Source: Micromonospora sp. C95 (GTDB lineage Bacteria; Actinomycetota; Actinomycetes; Mycobacteriales; Micromonosporaceae). From it: 64,000 bases of DNA. Shown one piece after another: positions 35,912 to 46,927 of this stretch. Location of the stretch: assembly GCF_018070465.1 (NCBI RefSeq), contig NZ_JAGPXT010000005.1:62001-126000 (forward strand), written 5' to 3'. The stretch's first letter is position 1. The number at the start of each line of letters is the position of its first letter. The position numbers and the translations under genes were made by a program. A model generated the notes under the pieces. It was not told the origin of the DNA. It searched no databases and saw only the letters and a list, made by a program, of their open reading frames with translations.

Positions 35912-36714
35912 GACTCCGCGATCTCCTTCAGCAGTTCCGTCGACTCCTGCTGCGGCAACGCCGCGCCGAGAGTAGCCTCCCAGACCCGCTGGAGCATCGA
36001 CAGATCCGACGCCTGATCCAGTTCTCGGCCACCGATTTGACCACCGAGATACGCGACATCGGTCCCGTCACCGAACCTGGCGAGGATGAACGGACCGTTG
36101 AGGCCCGGGTACTCATCGGCCGACAGTGGTACAACGTGCAGTCGAACCGAGGGGTGGTCGGTGCCGATGGTGATCAGATGTTTCGCCTGGTCGAGCATCA
36201 CTTTCCGACCACCGACCCGCCGCCGCAGCGCAGACTCGTCGAGCACGAACACCGCTCGCGGCGGATGCTCCTGGCATAGGACAGCCTGGCTGGCCATGCG
36301 GTCGGCCAGGCGCTCCTCGCGCTCGACACGGCTCAGCGAGTCATCAGCCTCGAAAATCGCACGGGCATAGGGCTCGGTCTGGAGCAGACCCGGCACCCGC
36401 ACCGGTTCGAACCATCGCAACGCCTGTGCCTCTTCGAGGATGGCGCGCCAGCCGCGTAGCCAGATCTGGGCTTTGTCGAGGGCTACCAGGTGGGTGAGCA
36501 TTCGAGCGAAGATGCCGCCGGTGTCGAGGGCCTTGTCGACCAGGTCCAGGTACTTCGGGGTGGGCGGCTGCTGGCCCAGCTCCACCGCGCTGACCATCGA
36601 CGGCGAGTAGTTGACCGCCTTGGCCAACTCTTCCTGACTCCAGCCCTGCCGGACCCGTGCCCGGCGCAGCTCCGCCACCAGGAACGCCGCCGCCGTCGTC
36701 TGCCCACCCGCCAT
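35902..36714 (-). CDS. XRE-family regulator, Scr1 type
   Basis: The 270-residue protein has an N-terminal HTH (LRRARVRQGWSQEELAKAVN, YSPSMVSAVELGQQ) and the large C-terminal DUF5753 domain (WFEPVRVPGLLQTEPYARAI, VFVLDESALRRRVGG, VHVVPLSADEYPGLNGPF). This is the Scr1/BldB-associated class found next to DUF397. It probably controls its own operon and perhaps the divergent small Cys protein. ATG 36714 has GGAGG about 11 nt upstream. Confidence 0.9.
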   Translation of the reverse strand: MAGGQTTAAAFLVAELRRARVRQGWSQEELAKAVNYSPSMVSAVELGQQPPTPKYLDLVDKALDTGGIFARMLTHLVALDKAQIWLRGWRAILEEAQALRWFEPVRVPGLLQTEPYARAIFEADDSLSRVEREERLADRMASQAVLCQEHPPRAVFVLDESALRRRVGGRKVMLDQAKHLITIGTDHPSVRLHVVPLSADEYPGLNGPFILARFGDGTDVAYLGGQIGGRELDQASDLSMLQRVWEATLGAALPQQESTELLKEIAESWN

Positions 36715-36973
36715 GTCCAGCCGCCCTCCAGGAACCGGTCGATCGACTCCAGCGCCACGCCACCGGTAACCCGGCCCTTCCGCAGTGGGCCTCGGGCAGC
36801 AGGCACAAACACTTCCGACCGTAGTGGTGTGGTCAGCAGACTGTGAAGCGCGACGCTCGCCGCTCATCCCCCGAGCCGCGGCGTCGAGGTGGGACCGCCC
36901 GCTCCCCCGGCCGGGCGGTCCCACCGCCGGGGCGATGACGCGAACGACTCAGCTCGACAGGAAGGCTGCGCCA

Positions 36974-37381
36974 ATGTCCCGAGCCACGCCCCGTACCGCG
37001 CCCCGGACCGGACCACGCACCGCACCCCGGACCTCTCGGACCGCGCCGGACCGGACCATGCACTGCGTCCCGGGCGGCTCGTTCGGGCGCCGGTGGCCGA
37101 GGATGACGGCCCCGGCCGCGTCGCGCCGGGCACACCTGCCGTTGCGGCCACTCTGGCTCTGCCGGGTCTGCGCGGCGCCCTGGCCGTGCGCCGCCGCGCG
37201 GCTCGATCTCGTCGCCGAGTACGCCGACGACCGGATCTCGCTCAGCGTCTACCTCTGCGCGGTGCTGCACGAGGCCGCCGCCGACCTCTACCGCCTGAAC
37301 CCGCAGGACGGTCCGGATCCGGCGGCGCTCTTCGCCCGCTTCCTCGCCTGGGCACCCCGGCGTCGGCCGGCCGACGACTGA
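36974..37381 (+). CDS. Small cysteine-containing hypothetical protein
   Basis: The 135-residue protein has an Arg/Thr/Pro-rich N-terminus with the repeat RTAPRT/RTGPRT. A C-terminal domain with LCRVCAAPWPC follows, which may bind a metal, then RLDLVAEYADDRISLSVYLC and DLYRLNPQDGPDPAALFARF. The C-terminal part is a conserved actinomycete type usually found beside XRE-DUF397 loci; function unknown. The ATG follows AGGAAGG at 9 nt. Its stop codon starts a long palindrome. Confidence 0.7.
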   Translation: MSRATPRTAPRTGPRTAPRTSRTAPDRTMHCVPGGSFGRRWPRMTAPAASRRAHLPLRPLWLCRVCAAPWPCAAARLDLVAEYADDRISLSVYLCAVLHEAAADLYRLNPQDGPDPAALFARFLAWAPRRRPADD

Positions 37382-37455
37382 TCGACTCGTGTTGCGGCAT
37401 CCTGGCCCCATCCGGGCTGCTGATGGCCGCAGGATGCCGCAACTGGAGTCGATCA
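37379..37455. repeat. Long interrupted palindrome with TGCGGCA core
   Basis: The arms are TGATCGACTC-GT-GTTGCGGCATCCTG (37379-37404) and CAGGATGCCGCAAC-TG-GAGTCGATCA (37430-37455). That makes 24 paired bases with one 2-nt mismatch and a 25-nt loop. The first three bases are the stop codon of the small Cys protein. It may terminate transcription, and it shares its core and the 2-nt mismatch with the element at 56425. Confidence 0.85.
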
Positions 37456-37571
37456 AGCCAGGCCTCATCGGGCGAGAGGGTCAGGCCGGGCAGCTCGGAT
37501 GGGGGGACGGGCCGGGCCAGCGGACGGGCCGGCGGGTCCGGCGGAGGGACCAGCGGGCCGGCGCGGCGGGG

Positions 37572-38972
37572 TCAGGGGTGGGTCATGCGGAGCAGGTCGA
37601 GCGCCTCTTCCAACTGGGTCTCGGAGAGTTTGCCGGAGTCGAGGTGGCCCCGCGAGATCACCACCTCCTTGATGGAGATCTGTTTCGCCAACGCCTCCTT
37701 GGCGATGGAGGCGGCCTCGTCGTAGCCGAGGTGCCGGTTGAGCGGGGTGACGATCGACGGCGAGCCCTCGGCGTACGACAGGCAGACCTCGGCGTCCGCG
37801 ACCAGGCCGACCACGCACCGGTCGGCGAGCAGGCGGCTCGACGCGGCGATCAACCGGATCGATTCCAGGATGTTGCGACCCATCACCGGCAGCATGACGT
37901 TCAGCTCGAAATCGCCCTGCGAACCGGCGAAGGCCACGGTCGCGTCGTTGCCGACCACCTGCGCGCAGACCTGCCGGACCGCCTCGCAGACCACCGGGTT
38001 GACCTTGCCGGGCATGATCGACGAACCCGGCTGGAGGTCCGGGATGCGCAGTTCACGCAGACCGGCGCGCGGGCCGGAACCCATCCAACGGATGTCGTTG
38101 GCGATCTTGTAAAGCCCCACCGCGACGGTACGGAGCTGCCCCGACGTCTCGACCAGGGCGTCCCGGGCGCCCTGCGCCTCGAAATGGTTGCGCGCCTCGG
38201 TCAACGGCAGCCCGGTCGAGGCCCGCAGCTTCTCGATCACCCGGGCGGCGAAGCCGAGCGGAGTGTTGATGCCGGTGCCGACCGCCGTGCCGCCCAGCGG
38301 CAGCTCCGCCAGCCGGGGCAGGGCCGCCTCCAGCCGCTCGATGCCGTAGCGGATCTGGGCGGCGTAGCCGCCGAACTCCTGCCCGAGAGTAACCGGGGTG
38401 GCGTCCATCAGGTGGGTGCGTCCGGCCTTGACCACAGTCTCGAACTCCGACGCCTTCGCCTCCAGCGCACCGGCCAGGTGATCAAGCGCCGGGAGCAGAT
38501 CCCGTACGACGGCCTCGGTAGCGGCCAGGTGGATCGAGGACGGGAACACGTCGTTGCTGGACTGCGACGCGTTCACGTCGTCGTTGGGATGAACGCTGCT
38601 GCCCAACTCCCGCCCGGCCAGAGTGGCGATCACCTCGTTGGTGTTCATGTTGGACGAGGTGCCGGAGCCTGTCTGGAACACGTCCACCGGGAACTGGTCG
38701 TCGTAACCGCCGTCGGCCACGTGCGCGGCGGCGGCGGCGATCGCCGCGGCAACGTTCGCGTCGATCACGCCCAGGTCGCCGTTGACCTCGGCCGCCGCGC
38801 CCTTGATCTGGGCCAGGGCGCGGATCTGGGCTGGCTCGATGCCCCGGCCGGAGATCGGGAAATTCTGCACCGCCCGCTGGGTCTGTGCCCGCCACAGCGC
38901 CTCGGCGGGCACCTCCACCTCGCCCATCGAGTCGCGTTCGATCCGGTAGCCCGTCGCCTCTGGAGTCGTCAC
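37572..38972 (-). CDS. fumC: Class II fumarate hydratase
   Basis: The 466-residue aspartase/fumarase superfamily enzyme interconverts fumarate and malate without an iron-sulfur cluster. Visible are [49 protein letters not shown] and the signature [14 protein letters not shown] 38972 ([15 protein letters not shown]) is preferred as the family N-terminus; ATG 38981 is possible. A second, unrelated fumarase lies 3.2 kb away on the same strand with an AfsR-like regulator in between. Confidence 0.95.
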   Translation of the reverse strand: MTTPEATGYRIERDSMGEVEVPAEALWRAQTQRAVQNFPISGRGIEPAQIRALAQIKGAAAEVNGDLGVIDANVAAAIAAAAAHVADGGYDDQFPVDVFQTGSGTSSNMNTNEVIATLAGRELGSSVHPNDDVNASQSSNDVFPSSIHLAATEAVVRDLLPALDHLAGALEAKASEFETVVKAGRTHLMDATPVTLGQEFGGYAAQIRYGIERLEAALPRLAELPLGGTAVGTGINTPLGFAARVIEKLRASTGLPLTEARNHFEAQGARDALVETSGQLRTVAVGLYKIANDIRWMGSGPRAGLRELRIPDLQPGSSIMPGKVNPVVCEAVRQVCAQVVGNDATVAFAGSQGDFELNVMLPVMGRNILESIRLIAASSRLLADRCVVGLVADAEVCLSYAEGSPSIVTPLNRHLGYDEAASIAKEALAKQISIKEVVISRGHLDSGKLSETQLEEALDLLRMTHP

Positions 38973-39026
38973 GCGTACCATCCTGCCGCGCACCGCGACG
39001 ACGTGCAGATGTTCGCGGTAGCCAGC

Positions 39027-42005
39027 TCACTCCAGCTCGGCGAGCAGCCGCTGCACCTCGTGCTGTTCCGGAACGTCGAGCTGCCGGAACAGAGCCAGCG
39101 CCCGGGTCCAGTGCGAGCGGGCCTGGTTCGGGTCCGTCGCGCGCAGGCAGCGGGCGATACCGTCCAGGGCCTCGGCCTGCTGATGCCGGAAGTCGGCTTT
39201 GGTGGCGTCCTCCAACACCCGGTCAAACAGGTTCCGGGCGCTGCGCACGTCGCCCTGTTCCAACAGCGCCCGAGCCAGCAGAGTCTGCGACGTGAACTGG
39301 CCCATCCGGTCGCCGGCCTGAGTGACCAGGGTCAACGCCTCCCGGTGGAACCTGGCCGCCAAATCCGGGTGCCCGGCCTCCCGCTCGATCCTGCCCAGAT
39401 CGTTGAACACCTCGCCCTCGTTCGACCAATTGCCCGTCTGTCGATGCAGTCGCATCGCCGTTCGCAGCAGTCGGCGGGCAGGCTCGACGTCGCCCATCCG
39501 GTGGCGAACCGCGCCGATGTGACCCAATGCGTTTGCCAGCTGCCAGCGATCGCCCAGTATCCGGCTGAGCATGAGATGGTTGCGACTGCCCCGCAGCGCC
39601 TCCTCGTATCGTCCCCAGTGCAGGAGTAGATAGCTGACGTTGTTGAGCAGGATCGCCAGTTCGGCGGGCCGGTCGGCGGGCCGCAGCAGTCGCCCGGCCT
39701 CGTCGTAGGACTCCAGGCTGCGTTGTTTCTCCCCGGCGCCGAGATAGGCGCTACCGAGATTCCACACAATGCTCGCCAGCTGTTCCCCGGGCCGCTGCCG
39801 GCGACCCAACTCGACCGCCTGCCGAAGGAGCCGGATCGCGTGCGGAAACTGGGCTCTGCGGAACGAGACCGAGGCGAGATAGTTGAGCATCAGGGCCATC
39901 GCCCACTCGTCGCCCAGCACCTCGGCGGCCCGCAGCCCGGCATCGTGCATCTCGGTCAGCTCATCGAGGTACCCGCCGGTGAAGAAGGGCCACCAGCAGG
40001 CGCGCGCCAGCTGCCAACAATGCCGGGGAAAGGATCTTTCGGCCGCCCGGCACAACACGACCAAGGTGCCACGGTTCTCCTCGAACCAGGCCCGCCCCGG
40101 CTCGGCGGCCACCGACAGGAGGTCGGGGCGCAGCGGATCTGGCGGAGTGAAGTTTCGTAGGCTGCCGTACGACTCGAACTTCCGCGCGATCTGTACGGCC
40201 ACGTCAAGGTGGTGGTGCAGCAACCGGCCCAGGCCATCGTCACGCTCGGCGCGGTTGCTCGGCTCGTCGAGCAGCCTACGGGCGTACTCACGGACCAGGT
40301 CGTGCAGCCGGTACCGGCCGGGCTCCGGCTCCTCGATCAAGTGCGCGTCGACAAGTTCGTCGAGTACGTCCTGCGCCTCACTCAGCGGCAGTTCGGTAAG
40401 CGCGGCGGCGACGGTCCTGTCGTAGCGTCCGCCCGGATGCAGGCCGAGCAGCCGGAACATCCGCTGCGCCAGCGGTGGCATCTGGGCGTACGACAGGGCG
40501 AAGGCCTCACCGACGGAGCGCTGCCCAGCCGCCAACTCGGCCAGCGGGTCACCGGCGTCGCGTAGCCGCTCGATCAGATCGCTGAGTTGCCAGCGGGGGC
40601 GATGGGCCAGGCGGGCACCGGCCAGCCGGATCGCCAGGGGAAGGTAGCCGCAGCGGCGCACCACCTCGGCAGCCGCCGACGGCTCCGCCGCGACGCGCGC
40701 CGCGCCCGCCACCTTGCCGAGCAGCTCGACCGCTTCCGCCGGATCGAGCAGCGTCAGCGAGTGGGGACGCCCCTCGTCGAGCCCGACCAGGCGCCGGCGA
40801 CTGGTGATCAAGGTCAGGCTGTCCGCCCCGGTGGGCAGGAGCGGGGTCACCTGCTCGGCGTCGGCCGCGTTGTCGAGCAGCAGCAGGACCCGTCGTTCGG
40901 TCAGCTCGGAACGCCACATCGCGAGCCGGTCGTCCGGGTCCAGCGGTACCCGTTCGGGTGTGACGCCGAGTTGCCGCAGCAGGGACGCCACGGCGGCGGT
41001 GACGGCCAGCGGGGTTCGGGTGCTGTGGCCATGCAGATCGAGGAAGAGCTGTGCGTCGGGGTACCGATCTGCCAGCCCGGCCGCGAGGTGCACCGCGAGG
41101 GTGGTCTTGCCGCTGCCCGGCATCCCGTCGAGCAGCAGGACCCGGGCCTGCTCACCCTCGATCTCCTTGATCAGCCGCGAGATCACCTCCTGGCGTCCGG
41201 TGAAGTCGCTGATCCCTCGGGGCAGCGTCCGCACGGGTGGGCTCGGCAGTTGCCTGGGCCGGGCGAGGAGCAGGTCGCCCGCAAGCATCCGCTGGTGCAG
41301 GTCCTGTAACTCGGTGCCGGGATCGAGGCCCAGCTCCTCCGCGTACAGCCGGCGGCCGTCCTGGTAGACGGCGAGGGCCTGGGCCTGCCGGCCGGCGCCC
41401 CCCAGGGCCAGCATGAGCTGCCCCCGCAGCCGCTCCCGCAGGGGTTGCCGCTGCACCGCCTCGGTAAGCTCCTCGATCAGCTCGGCAGCCATCCCAAGCT
41501 GCAACTCGATGTCCACACAGTCTTCGAGGGTGTCGATGCGCCGTTCGTCCAGGGTCTGGGCCCGCATCTGCACGACGCGGCTGGGGACGCCGTCGAGGGC
41601 CGGCCCCCGCCAGAGCGCCAGCCCGGCCCGGTAGTGACGGGAGGCGTCGACGAGCCGGCCGGCGGCGAGGGCGTCCCGTGCCAGCCGCACCTCGTGCGCG
41701 AACACCTCGGCGTCGAGTTCGCCGGTGTCGGTACGGACCACGTAGCCGGCCGGGTCGGTGACAATCGTCTCCGCCGGGATACCCAGGCTCACGAGACGCT
41801 GTCGCAGGCGGGAGACGCAGGTCTGCAGCTGGGCGCGGGCGGTGACCGGCGGATCTTCCTCCCAGACCGCGTCGACCAGTTCCTCGACCGGCACGACGCG
41901 GTTCGCCCGCAGCAGCAGGACCGCGAGGACGACCCGGTCCCGACCTGCGGTGACGGTGGCCGCTCCCCCGCCCACCCGCAGGGGACCCAGGATCTGGAAC
42001 CGCAT
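39027..42005 (-). CDS. AfsR/SARP-family regulator with NB-ARC and TPR domains
   Basis: The 992-residue protein has an OmpR-like winged helix (MRFQILGPLRVGGG to SRLRQRL, ~1-90), a BTAD domain (~97-245), an NB-ARC ATPase (GMPGSGKT at 294-301, LLLLDNAADAEQV, LTLITSRRRL) and at least five TPR units in the last ~280 residues. Such proteins activate secondary metabolism or development in response to ATP-driven oligomerisation. ATG 42005 has GGGAG 6 nt upstream. No biosynthetic cluster is seen in this window, so its targets may lie elsewhere. Confidence 0.92.
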   Translation of the reverse strand: MRFQILGPLRVGGGAATVTAGRDRVVLAVLLLRANRVVPVEELVDAVWEEDPPVTARAQLQTCVSRLRQRLVSLGIPAETIVTDPAGYVVRTDTGELDAEVFAHEVRLARDALAAGRLVDASRHYRAGLALWRGPALDGVPSRVVQMRAQTLDERRIDTLEDCVDIELQLGMAAELIEELTEAVQRQPLRERLRGQLMLALGGAGRQAQALAVYQDGRRLYAEELGLDPGTELQDLHQRMLAGDLLLARPRQLPSPPVRTLPRGISDFTGRQEVISRLIKEIEGEQARVLLLDGMPGSGKTTLAVHLAAGLADRYPDAQLFLDLHGHSTRTPLAVTAAVASLLRQLGVTPERVPLDPDDRLAMWRSELTERRVLLLLDNAADAEQVTPLLPTGADSLTLITSRRRLVGLDEGRPHSLTLLDPAEAVELLGKVAGAARVAAEPSAAAEVVRRCGYLPLAIRLAGARLAHRPRWQLSDLIERLRDAGDPLAELAAGQRSVGEAFALSYAQMPPLAQRMFRLLGLHPGGRYDRTVAAALTELPLSEAQDVLDELVDAHLIEEPEPGRYRLHDLVREYARRLLDEPSNRAERDDGLGRLLHHHLDVAVQIARKFESYGSLRNFTPPDPLRPDLLSVAAEPGRAWFEENRGTLVVLCRAAERSFPRHCWQLARACWWPFFTGGYLDELTEMHDAGLRAAEVLGDEWAMALMLNYLASVSFRRAQFPHAIRLLRQAVELGRRQRPGEQLASIVWNLGSAYLGAGEKQRSLESYDEAGRLLRPADRPAELAILLNNVSYLLLHWGRYEEALRGSRNHLMLSRILGDRWQLANALGHIGAVRHRMGDVEPARRLLRTAMRLHRQTGNWSNEGEVFNDLGRIEREAGHPDLAARFHREALTLVTQAGDRMGQFTSQTLLARALLEQGDVRSARNLFDRVLEDATKADFRHQQAEALDGIARCLRATDPNQARSHWTRALALFRQLDVPEQHEVQRLLAELE

Positions 42006-42157
42006 CCGTACTCCCGCCCCGCACTCGTGGCAACCACAGCAGGGTAGCGGCCGAGTCACCCGCCGTCCCATCGACGTGAGAGCGACATGAGAGTGGATCG
42101 ACAGCGGCATGTCGCACACTTCGTTCGGTTGCCGCTCCGGCGGCAATCAACGGGGGC

Positions 42158-42189
42158 GGTGCGCCCGCTCTGCTGAGCGGGCGCACCGA
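42158..42189 (-). terminator. Hairpin downstream of class I fumarase
   Basis: CGGTGCGCCCGCT and AGCGGGCGCACCG form a perfect 13-bp stem with a 6-nt loop, 19 nt past the fumarase stop on the minus strand and upstream of the AfsR-like gene. Confidence 0.8.
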
Positions 42190-42208
42190 TAGCGTGACTC
42201 GTCCGCCG

Positions 42209-43868
<1,660 letters not shown>

Positions 43869-43873
<5 letters not shown>

Positions 43874-43907
43874 GACGGCACTCCGCTTCGCTCCGTGCCG
43901 CCGTGAG
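43869..43907 (-). promoter_or_regulatory. Hairpin enclosing fumarase ribosome site and start codon
   Basis: On the mRNA sense strand, CTCACGGCGGCAC and GTGCCGTCGTGAG pair over 13 positions with one mismatch around a 13-nt loop. The fumarase GTG lies in the 3' arm and the GGAG ribosome site is at the stem-loop border. Ribosomes translating the leader ORF would melt this stem. Confidence 0.6.
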
Positions 43908-43953
43908 GCACCACCGCACTGCACCGATGATTCGCTCGCTGCCGCTCGCTCAT
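43870..43953 (-). CDS. 27-residue leader ORF coupled to class I fumarase
   Basis: ATG 43953 opens a 27-codon frame ([20 protein letters not shown] to ERSGVPS) whose TGA overlaps the fumarase GTG as GTGA. A TAGGCT hexamer lies 8 nt before the ATG and no ribosome site is seen, which fits a leaderless start. The peptide is not recognised. It may serve translational coupling rather than as a product. Confidence 0.45.
43881..43893 (-). promoter_or_regulatory. GAGCGAAGCGGAG element 7 nt before fumarase GTG
   Basis: This is a variant of the 13-mer found at 24048-24060 and 50526-50538, with the same 7-nt spacing to the start codon. Confidence 0.55.
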
Positions 43954-43961
43954 GACGGCAA

Positions 43962-43967
43962 AGCCTA
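43962..43967 (-). promoter_or_regulatory. -10-like TAGGCT for leader ORF/fumarase
   Basis: TAGGCT on the minus strand ends 8 nt before the leader ORF ATG at 43953. Confidence 0.45.
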
Positions 43968-44008
43968 GGGCAGAGAGTCTGGTCCGTCCCACCCGCCGGG
44001 GGGCGCGC

Positions 44009-45445
44009 TCATTTACGGGGGTCAGGTGCGGCGCACAGCTCGTTCTTGGGACCGCAACTGTCCTGCGGCTGCGGCGCCGCGCCGCTGCCGGCGGGCCCGG
44101 GGTTCGCCCCGTCGGCCGCACCCGGCGTGCCGCCGGCGGTCGCACCGAAGCGGACGTACCCGATCTCCCGGCCCTCCCCGATCACCATGCCGGCGGGCCC
44201 CACCGCCAGGGCGTTCGCCGAGGTGCGCAGCACGGCCAGTTCCCGCCCGGTACGCGGATCGAGCGCGACCAGCCGGTTGGGCTTCTCGTCGGCGACGATC
44301 GCCGCGTACGGGGTGAGGGCGGCACCCGCCTTGTTTCCCGCCGGCCGCTTCCACCGGGTGCGCTCGGCGCCGAGTTCTCGGGCGGAGACGGCAGCACCGT
44401 CGGCGGTGCGGACCAGCGCGTACCGGTCGTCGACGGCGAGCACCCGTTCGCCGTTCGCGGTGACCAGCAACAGTCGCCCGTCGTACCCGTCGAGGACCGC
44501 CTCCCGGCCGTCCGGCGATACGCCGAGCAGCACGTTGCGGGCACCGTACGGGTCCTCCCGCTGCACGCAGCCGGCGCTGTCTGCGGTGCGGAGGTTGAGC
44601 CCGGACTGCTGCCACGCCTCCTGGCCGGTGGCCGAGTCCCGACCGGAGACGGCGTAGTAGCAACTGCCGTCCTGCGACCGGGCGGTGATCCGCAACAGGC
44701 GCCCACCGATCACGGCGAGCCGCTCCTCCCGGCCGGGTTCGACGTTCTGGAGCACCCGGCCGGTGGCGGTGTCCACCACGTGCACTCGGCCGTCGACCGG
44801 GAAGCCGAGCAGCGGCGGTACCGCCTCCGGGCCGGCCACCTCGCCGTCGATCCGGTGGCTGGTGAGTCGCCGGGTGTCGAGCAGGTTCGGGTTGTCGGCG
44901 AGCAGGCCGGTGCTCACCCCGGGCAGGAAGGCGGTCCACAGCGGCGCGGTCCCGCGCGGGTCCCAGGCGCTCAACGTGCAGTCGGTGGCCTCCACGCAGC
45001 GGGCGTCCAGCAGCAGGTTGCGGTAGGTCCAGACGGCCACCGCGTCGTCGTCGCGGCGACGGGTCACCCCGGTGGTCGGGTCGAGCACCTCGTACCCCTT
45101 GACCAGCAGCTTGCCCACGACGACGACGGCTTCCTGCCCGGCGCCGGTGACCGCGCTCCAGTCGGCCTTGCGCTCCCAGAGCTGGGTGCCGGTGGCCAGG
45201 CTGCGGGCCTCCACCCGGGTGCGCTGCTCGATCACCACGGTCTCCCCGGCGATGGTGACGCTGCGCGGGGTGCCACCGATCCGCTGCTGCCAGACCACGT
45301 CCGGCTGGGAGATCGGTTGGGGCCGGTTGACCCAGTCCCACATGGTGGGGAACGGGTTCCAGACTCCGGTAGCGGCGAGCACCACCACCGTGATCAGGCC
45401 GAGCAGGAGCCAGCTTCGTACGCCGAGGCCGCTCCCCTTCGCCAC
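44009..45445 (-). CDS. Membrane-anchored PQQ-like beta-propeller protein
   Basis: The 478-residue protein has an N-terminal anchor (LLLGLITVVVLAATG, ~14-30) and an extracytoplasmic repeat domain with PQQ-propeller units (LATGTQLWERKA, DPTTGVTRRRDD, DTATGRVLQNVEPG, DPRTGRELAVLR). The C-terminus is Gly/Pro/Ala-rich with two Cys. It has no catalytic motif; a scaffold or sensor role is likely. Start GTG 45445 with TACCGT 6 nt upstream. A second propeller gene of similar layout lies at 54990. Confidence 0.8.
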   Translation of the reverse strand: MAKGSGLGVRSWLLLGLITVVVLAATGVWNPFPTMWDWVNRPQPISQPDVVWQQRIGGTPRSVTIAGETVVIEQRTRVEARSLATGTQLWERKADWSAVTGAGQEAVVVVGKLLVKGYEVLDPTTGVTRRRDDDAVAVWTYRNLLLDARCVEATDCTLSAWDPRGTAPLWTAFLPGVSTGLLADNPNLLDTRRLTSHRIDGEVAGPEAVPPLLGFPVDGRVHVVDTATGRVLQNVEPGREERLAVIGGRLLRITARSQDGSCYYAVSGRDSATGQEAWQQSGLNLRTADSAGCVQREDPYGARNVLLGVSPDGREAVLDGYDGRLLLVTANGERVLAVDDRYALVRTADGAAVSARELGAERTRWKRPAGNKAGAALTPYAAIVADEKPNRLVALDPRTGRELAVLRTSANALAVGPAGMVIGEGREIGYVRFGATAGGTPGAADGANPGPAGSGAAPQPQDSCGPKNELCAAPDPRK

Positions 45446-45451
45446 CGGAAC

Positions 45452-45457
45452 ACGGTA
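45452..45457 (-). promoter_or_regulatory. -10-like TACCGT for propeller gene
   Basis: On the minus strand TACCGT is followed by 6 nt and GTG 45445, no ribosome site. Confidence 0.5.
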
Positions 45458-45555
45458 GCCATCCGCGCCGAGCACCGCCCGCACCGCCCCGCGTGTCGCG
45501 CCGGGAAGATCGCGTGGGCGACCCCACCGGCCGTCGCGCGGACCGTGGGGTCGAC

Positions 45556-46860
45556 TCAGCGGTCAGCGGGCACCGTCGCAGCGGGCTCGGTCGGCGGGGG
45601 TTCCGCCGGGAGGGCCGGAGAGCGCCGGCCGTCGGGAGCGAGGACCGGCCACAGGGTCAGCGTCGCGACGAGCGAGGCAGCCCCGGCGCCCGCCATCACC
45701 ACACCCGGGGCGAGCACCTCGCTCAGCGCGCCGGCCCCGGCGGCGGCCAGCCCCTGCGCCGCCATCATGCCGGTGTTGACCAGGCCGAACGCCTGCCCCC
45801 GGCGCGCCTCGGGTACCGCGTCGAGGAACCGCCGGGCCAGTCCGAGCTGGTAGGCGAAGCCGGCGGTCGCCACTGCGAACAGGGCCGCCGCGGGCAGCAG
45901 CGCCGGCCGGGCCAGGAAGGCCAGCATCGGTACGCCCAACAGCAGCGCGAGCCACGGCGTCAGGCGTTCCCGCCGGGCCGGTGCCACGAACCGCCCGACC
46001 AGCAGGTCACCGACGAGCATGCCGCCCGCACCCGCCATCAGCAGGACGCCGGCGCTGGCACCCGGCCCGAGGTCGGCCGCGTACGGCACCGCCACCCCCT
46101 CGGCGCCGACCAGCAGCGATCCGGGCAGCCACTGAGCGAGCAGCAGGCCACGGATCCGGCGATCGGCCAGCAACCGCCGGTTCACCCGCAGGGTCTCCCG
46201 GAACGCGCCCGGTTGCCGGCCGGCAACCGGGCGGCGGGCGCGGGCGGGACGAGGAGTCAGCCCGAACCGCACCAGCAACGCGGAGAGGCCACAGGTCACC
46301 GCGGTCAGCCAGAGCGCGCCGTACGGGCCGACCAGCCCGAGCAGCAGACCACCGACGGCGAAACCGGCCACCTGCGTGCCGCCGGAGGCCACGGTGAGCA
46401 GCGAACGACCCAGCACGTACGCGTCGCCGTGCAGCACCTCGGGCAGCAGCGCGGTGCGGGAGGCGCTGCTCACCGGCCCGAACAGGGCCACCACGGCGAC
46501 CAGGCCGAGCATGGCCGGCGGGGAGAGCGCACCGGTGGCGAGTACCACCACCACGGCGAGCCGCACCAGGTCGTAGCCGACGATCAGGGTGCGGGCCGGC
46601 CACCGGTCGGCCAGGGCCAGCAGGAACAGCCCACCCAGCGCGTGCGGCAGGAACCCGGTGACGTACGCGAGCGCGGCCAGCAGGCCGGAGCCGGTGCGCT
46701 CGTAGACGAGGACGGAGAGGGCGAGCATCTTCACCGTCTCGCCGATGATGAAGATCCCGTAGCTCGCGAAGATCGCCCGGAACTCGGCGACGGCGAACAC
46801 GTCCCGGAAGGTGGCTGGCCGGTCGGCCAGGGCCGGACCGCCCATGCTGGTGTCGTTCAC
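45556..46860 (-). CDS. MFS transporter
   Basis: The 434-residue protein has about twelve TM segments. The motif-A-like loop after TM2 reads LLALADRWPARTLIVGYD, and GPVSSASRTALLPEVL is typical of MFS exporters of the enterobactin/macrolide type. The C-terminus is Pro-rich. GTG 46860 (VNDTSMGGPAL) is preferred; ATG 46845 is an alternative. It is divergent from an ArsR-type gene with an inverted repeat between them, so it is probably repressed by that protein. Confidence 0.87.
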   Translation of the reverse strand: MNDTSMGGPALADRPATFRDVFAVAEFRAIFASYGIFIIGETVKMLALSVLVYERTGSGLLAALAYVTGFLPHALGGLFLLALADRWPARTLIVGYDLVRLAVVVVLATGALSPPAMLGLVAVVALFGPVSSASRTALLPEVLHGDAYVLGRSLLTVASGGTQVAGFAVGGLLLGLVGPYGALWLTAVTCGLSALLVRFGLTPRPARARRPVAGRQPGAFRETLRVNRRLLADRRIRGLLLAQWLPGSLLVGAEGVAVPYAADLGPGASAGVLLMAGAGGMLVGDLLVGRFVAPARRERLTPWLALLLGVPMLAFLARPALLPAAALFAVATAGFAYQLGLARRFLDAVPEARRGQAFGLVNTGMMAAQGLAAAGAGALSEVLAPGVVMAGAGAASLVATLTLWPVLAPDGRRSPALPAEPPPTEPAATVPADR

Positions 46861-46898
46861 GCCAGTCAGCCTGGTGGGCCCGTACCGGAGCGCTCTAT

Positions 46899-46920
46899 CC
46901 TTTCGCTGGAGAACGAAAGG
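46899..46920. promoter_or_regulatory. Inverted repeat CCTTTCG-N8-CGAAAGG, ArsR operator candidate
   Basis: Perfect 7-bp arms (46899-46905 and 46914-46920) lie 8 nt upstream of the ArsR-type ATG and 39 nt from the divergent MFS start. The second arm overlaps the likely ribosome site of the regulator. Confidence 0.65.
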
Positions 46921-46927
46921 TCGGACG

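Noticed and set aside
39027..42005. SARP regulator as a sign of a biosynthetic gene cluster
   Set aside because: No polyketide, peptide or terpene synthesis genes lie around it in this window.
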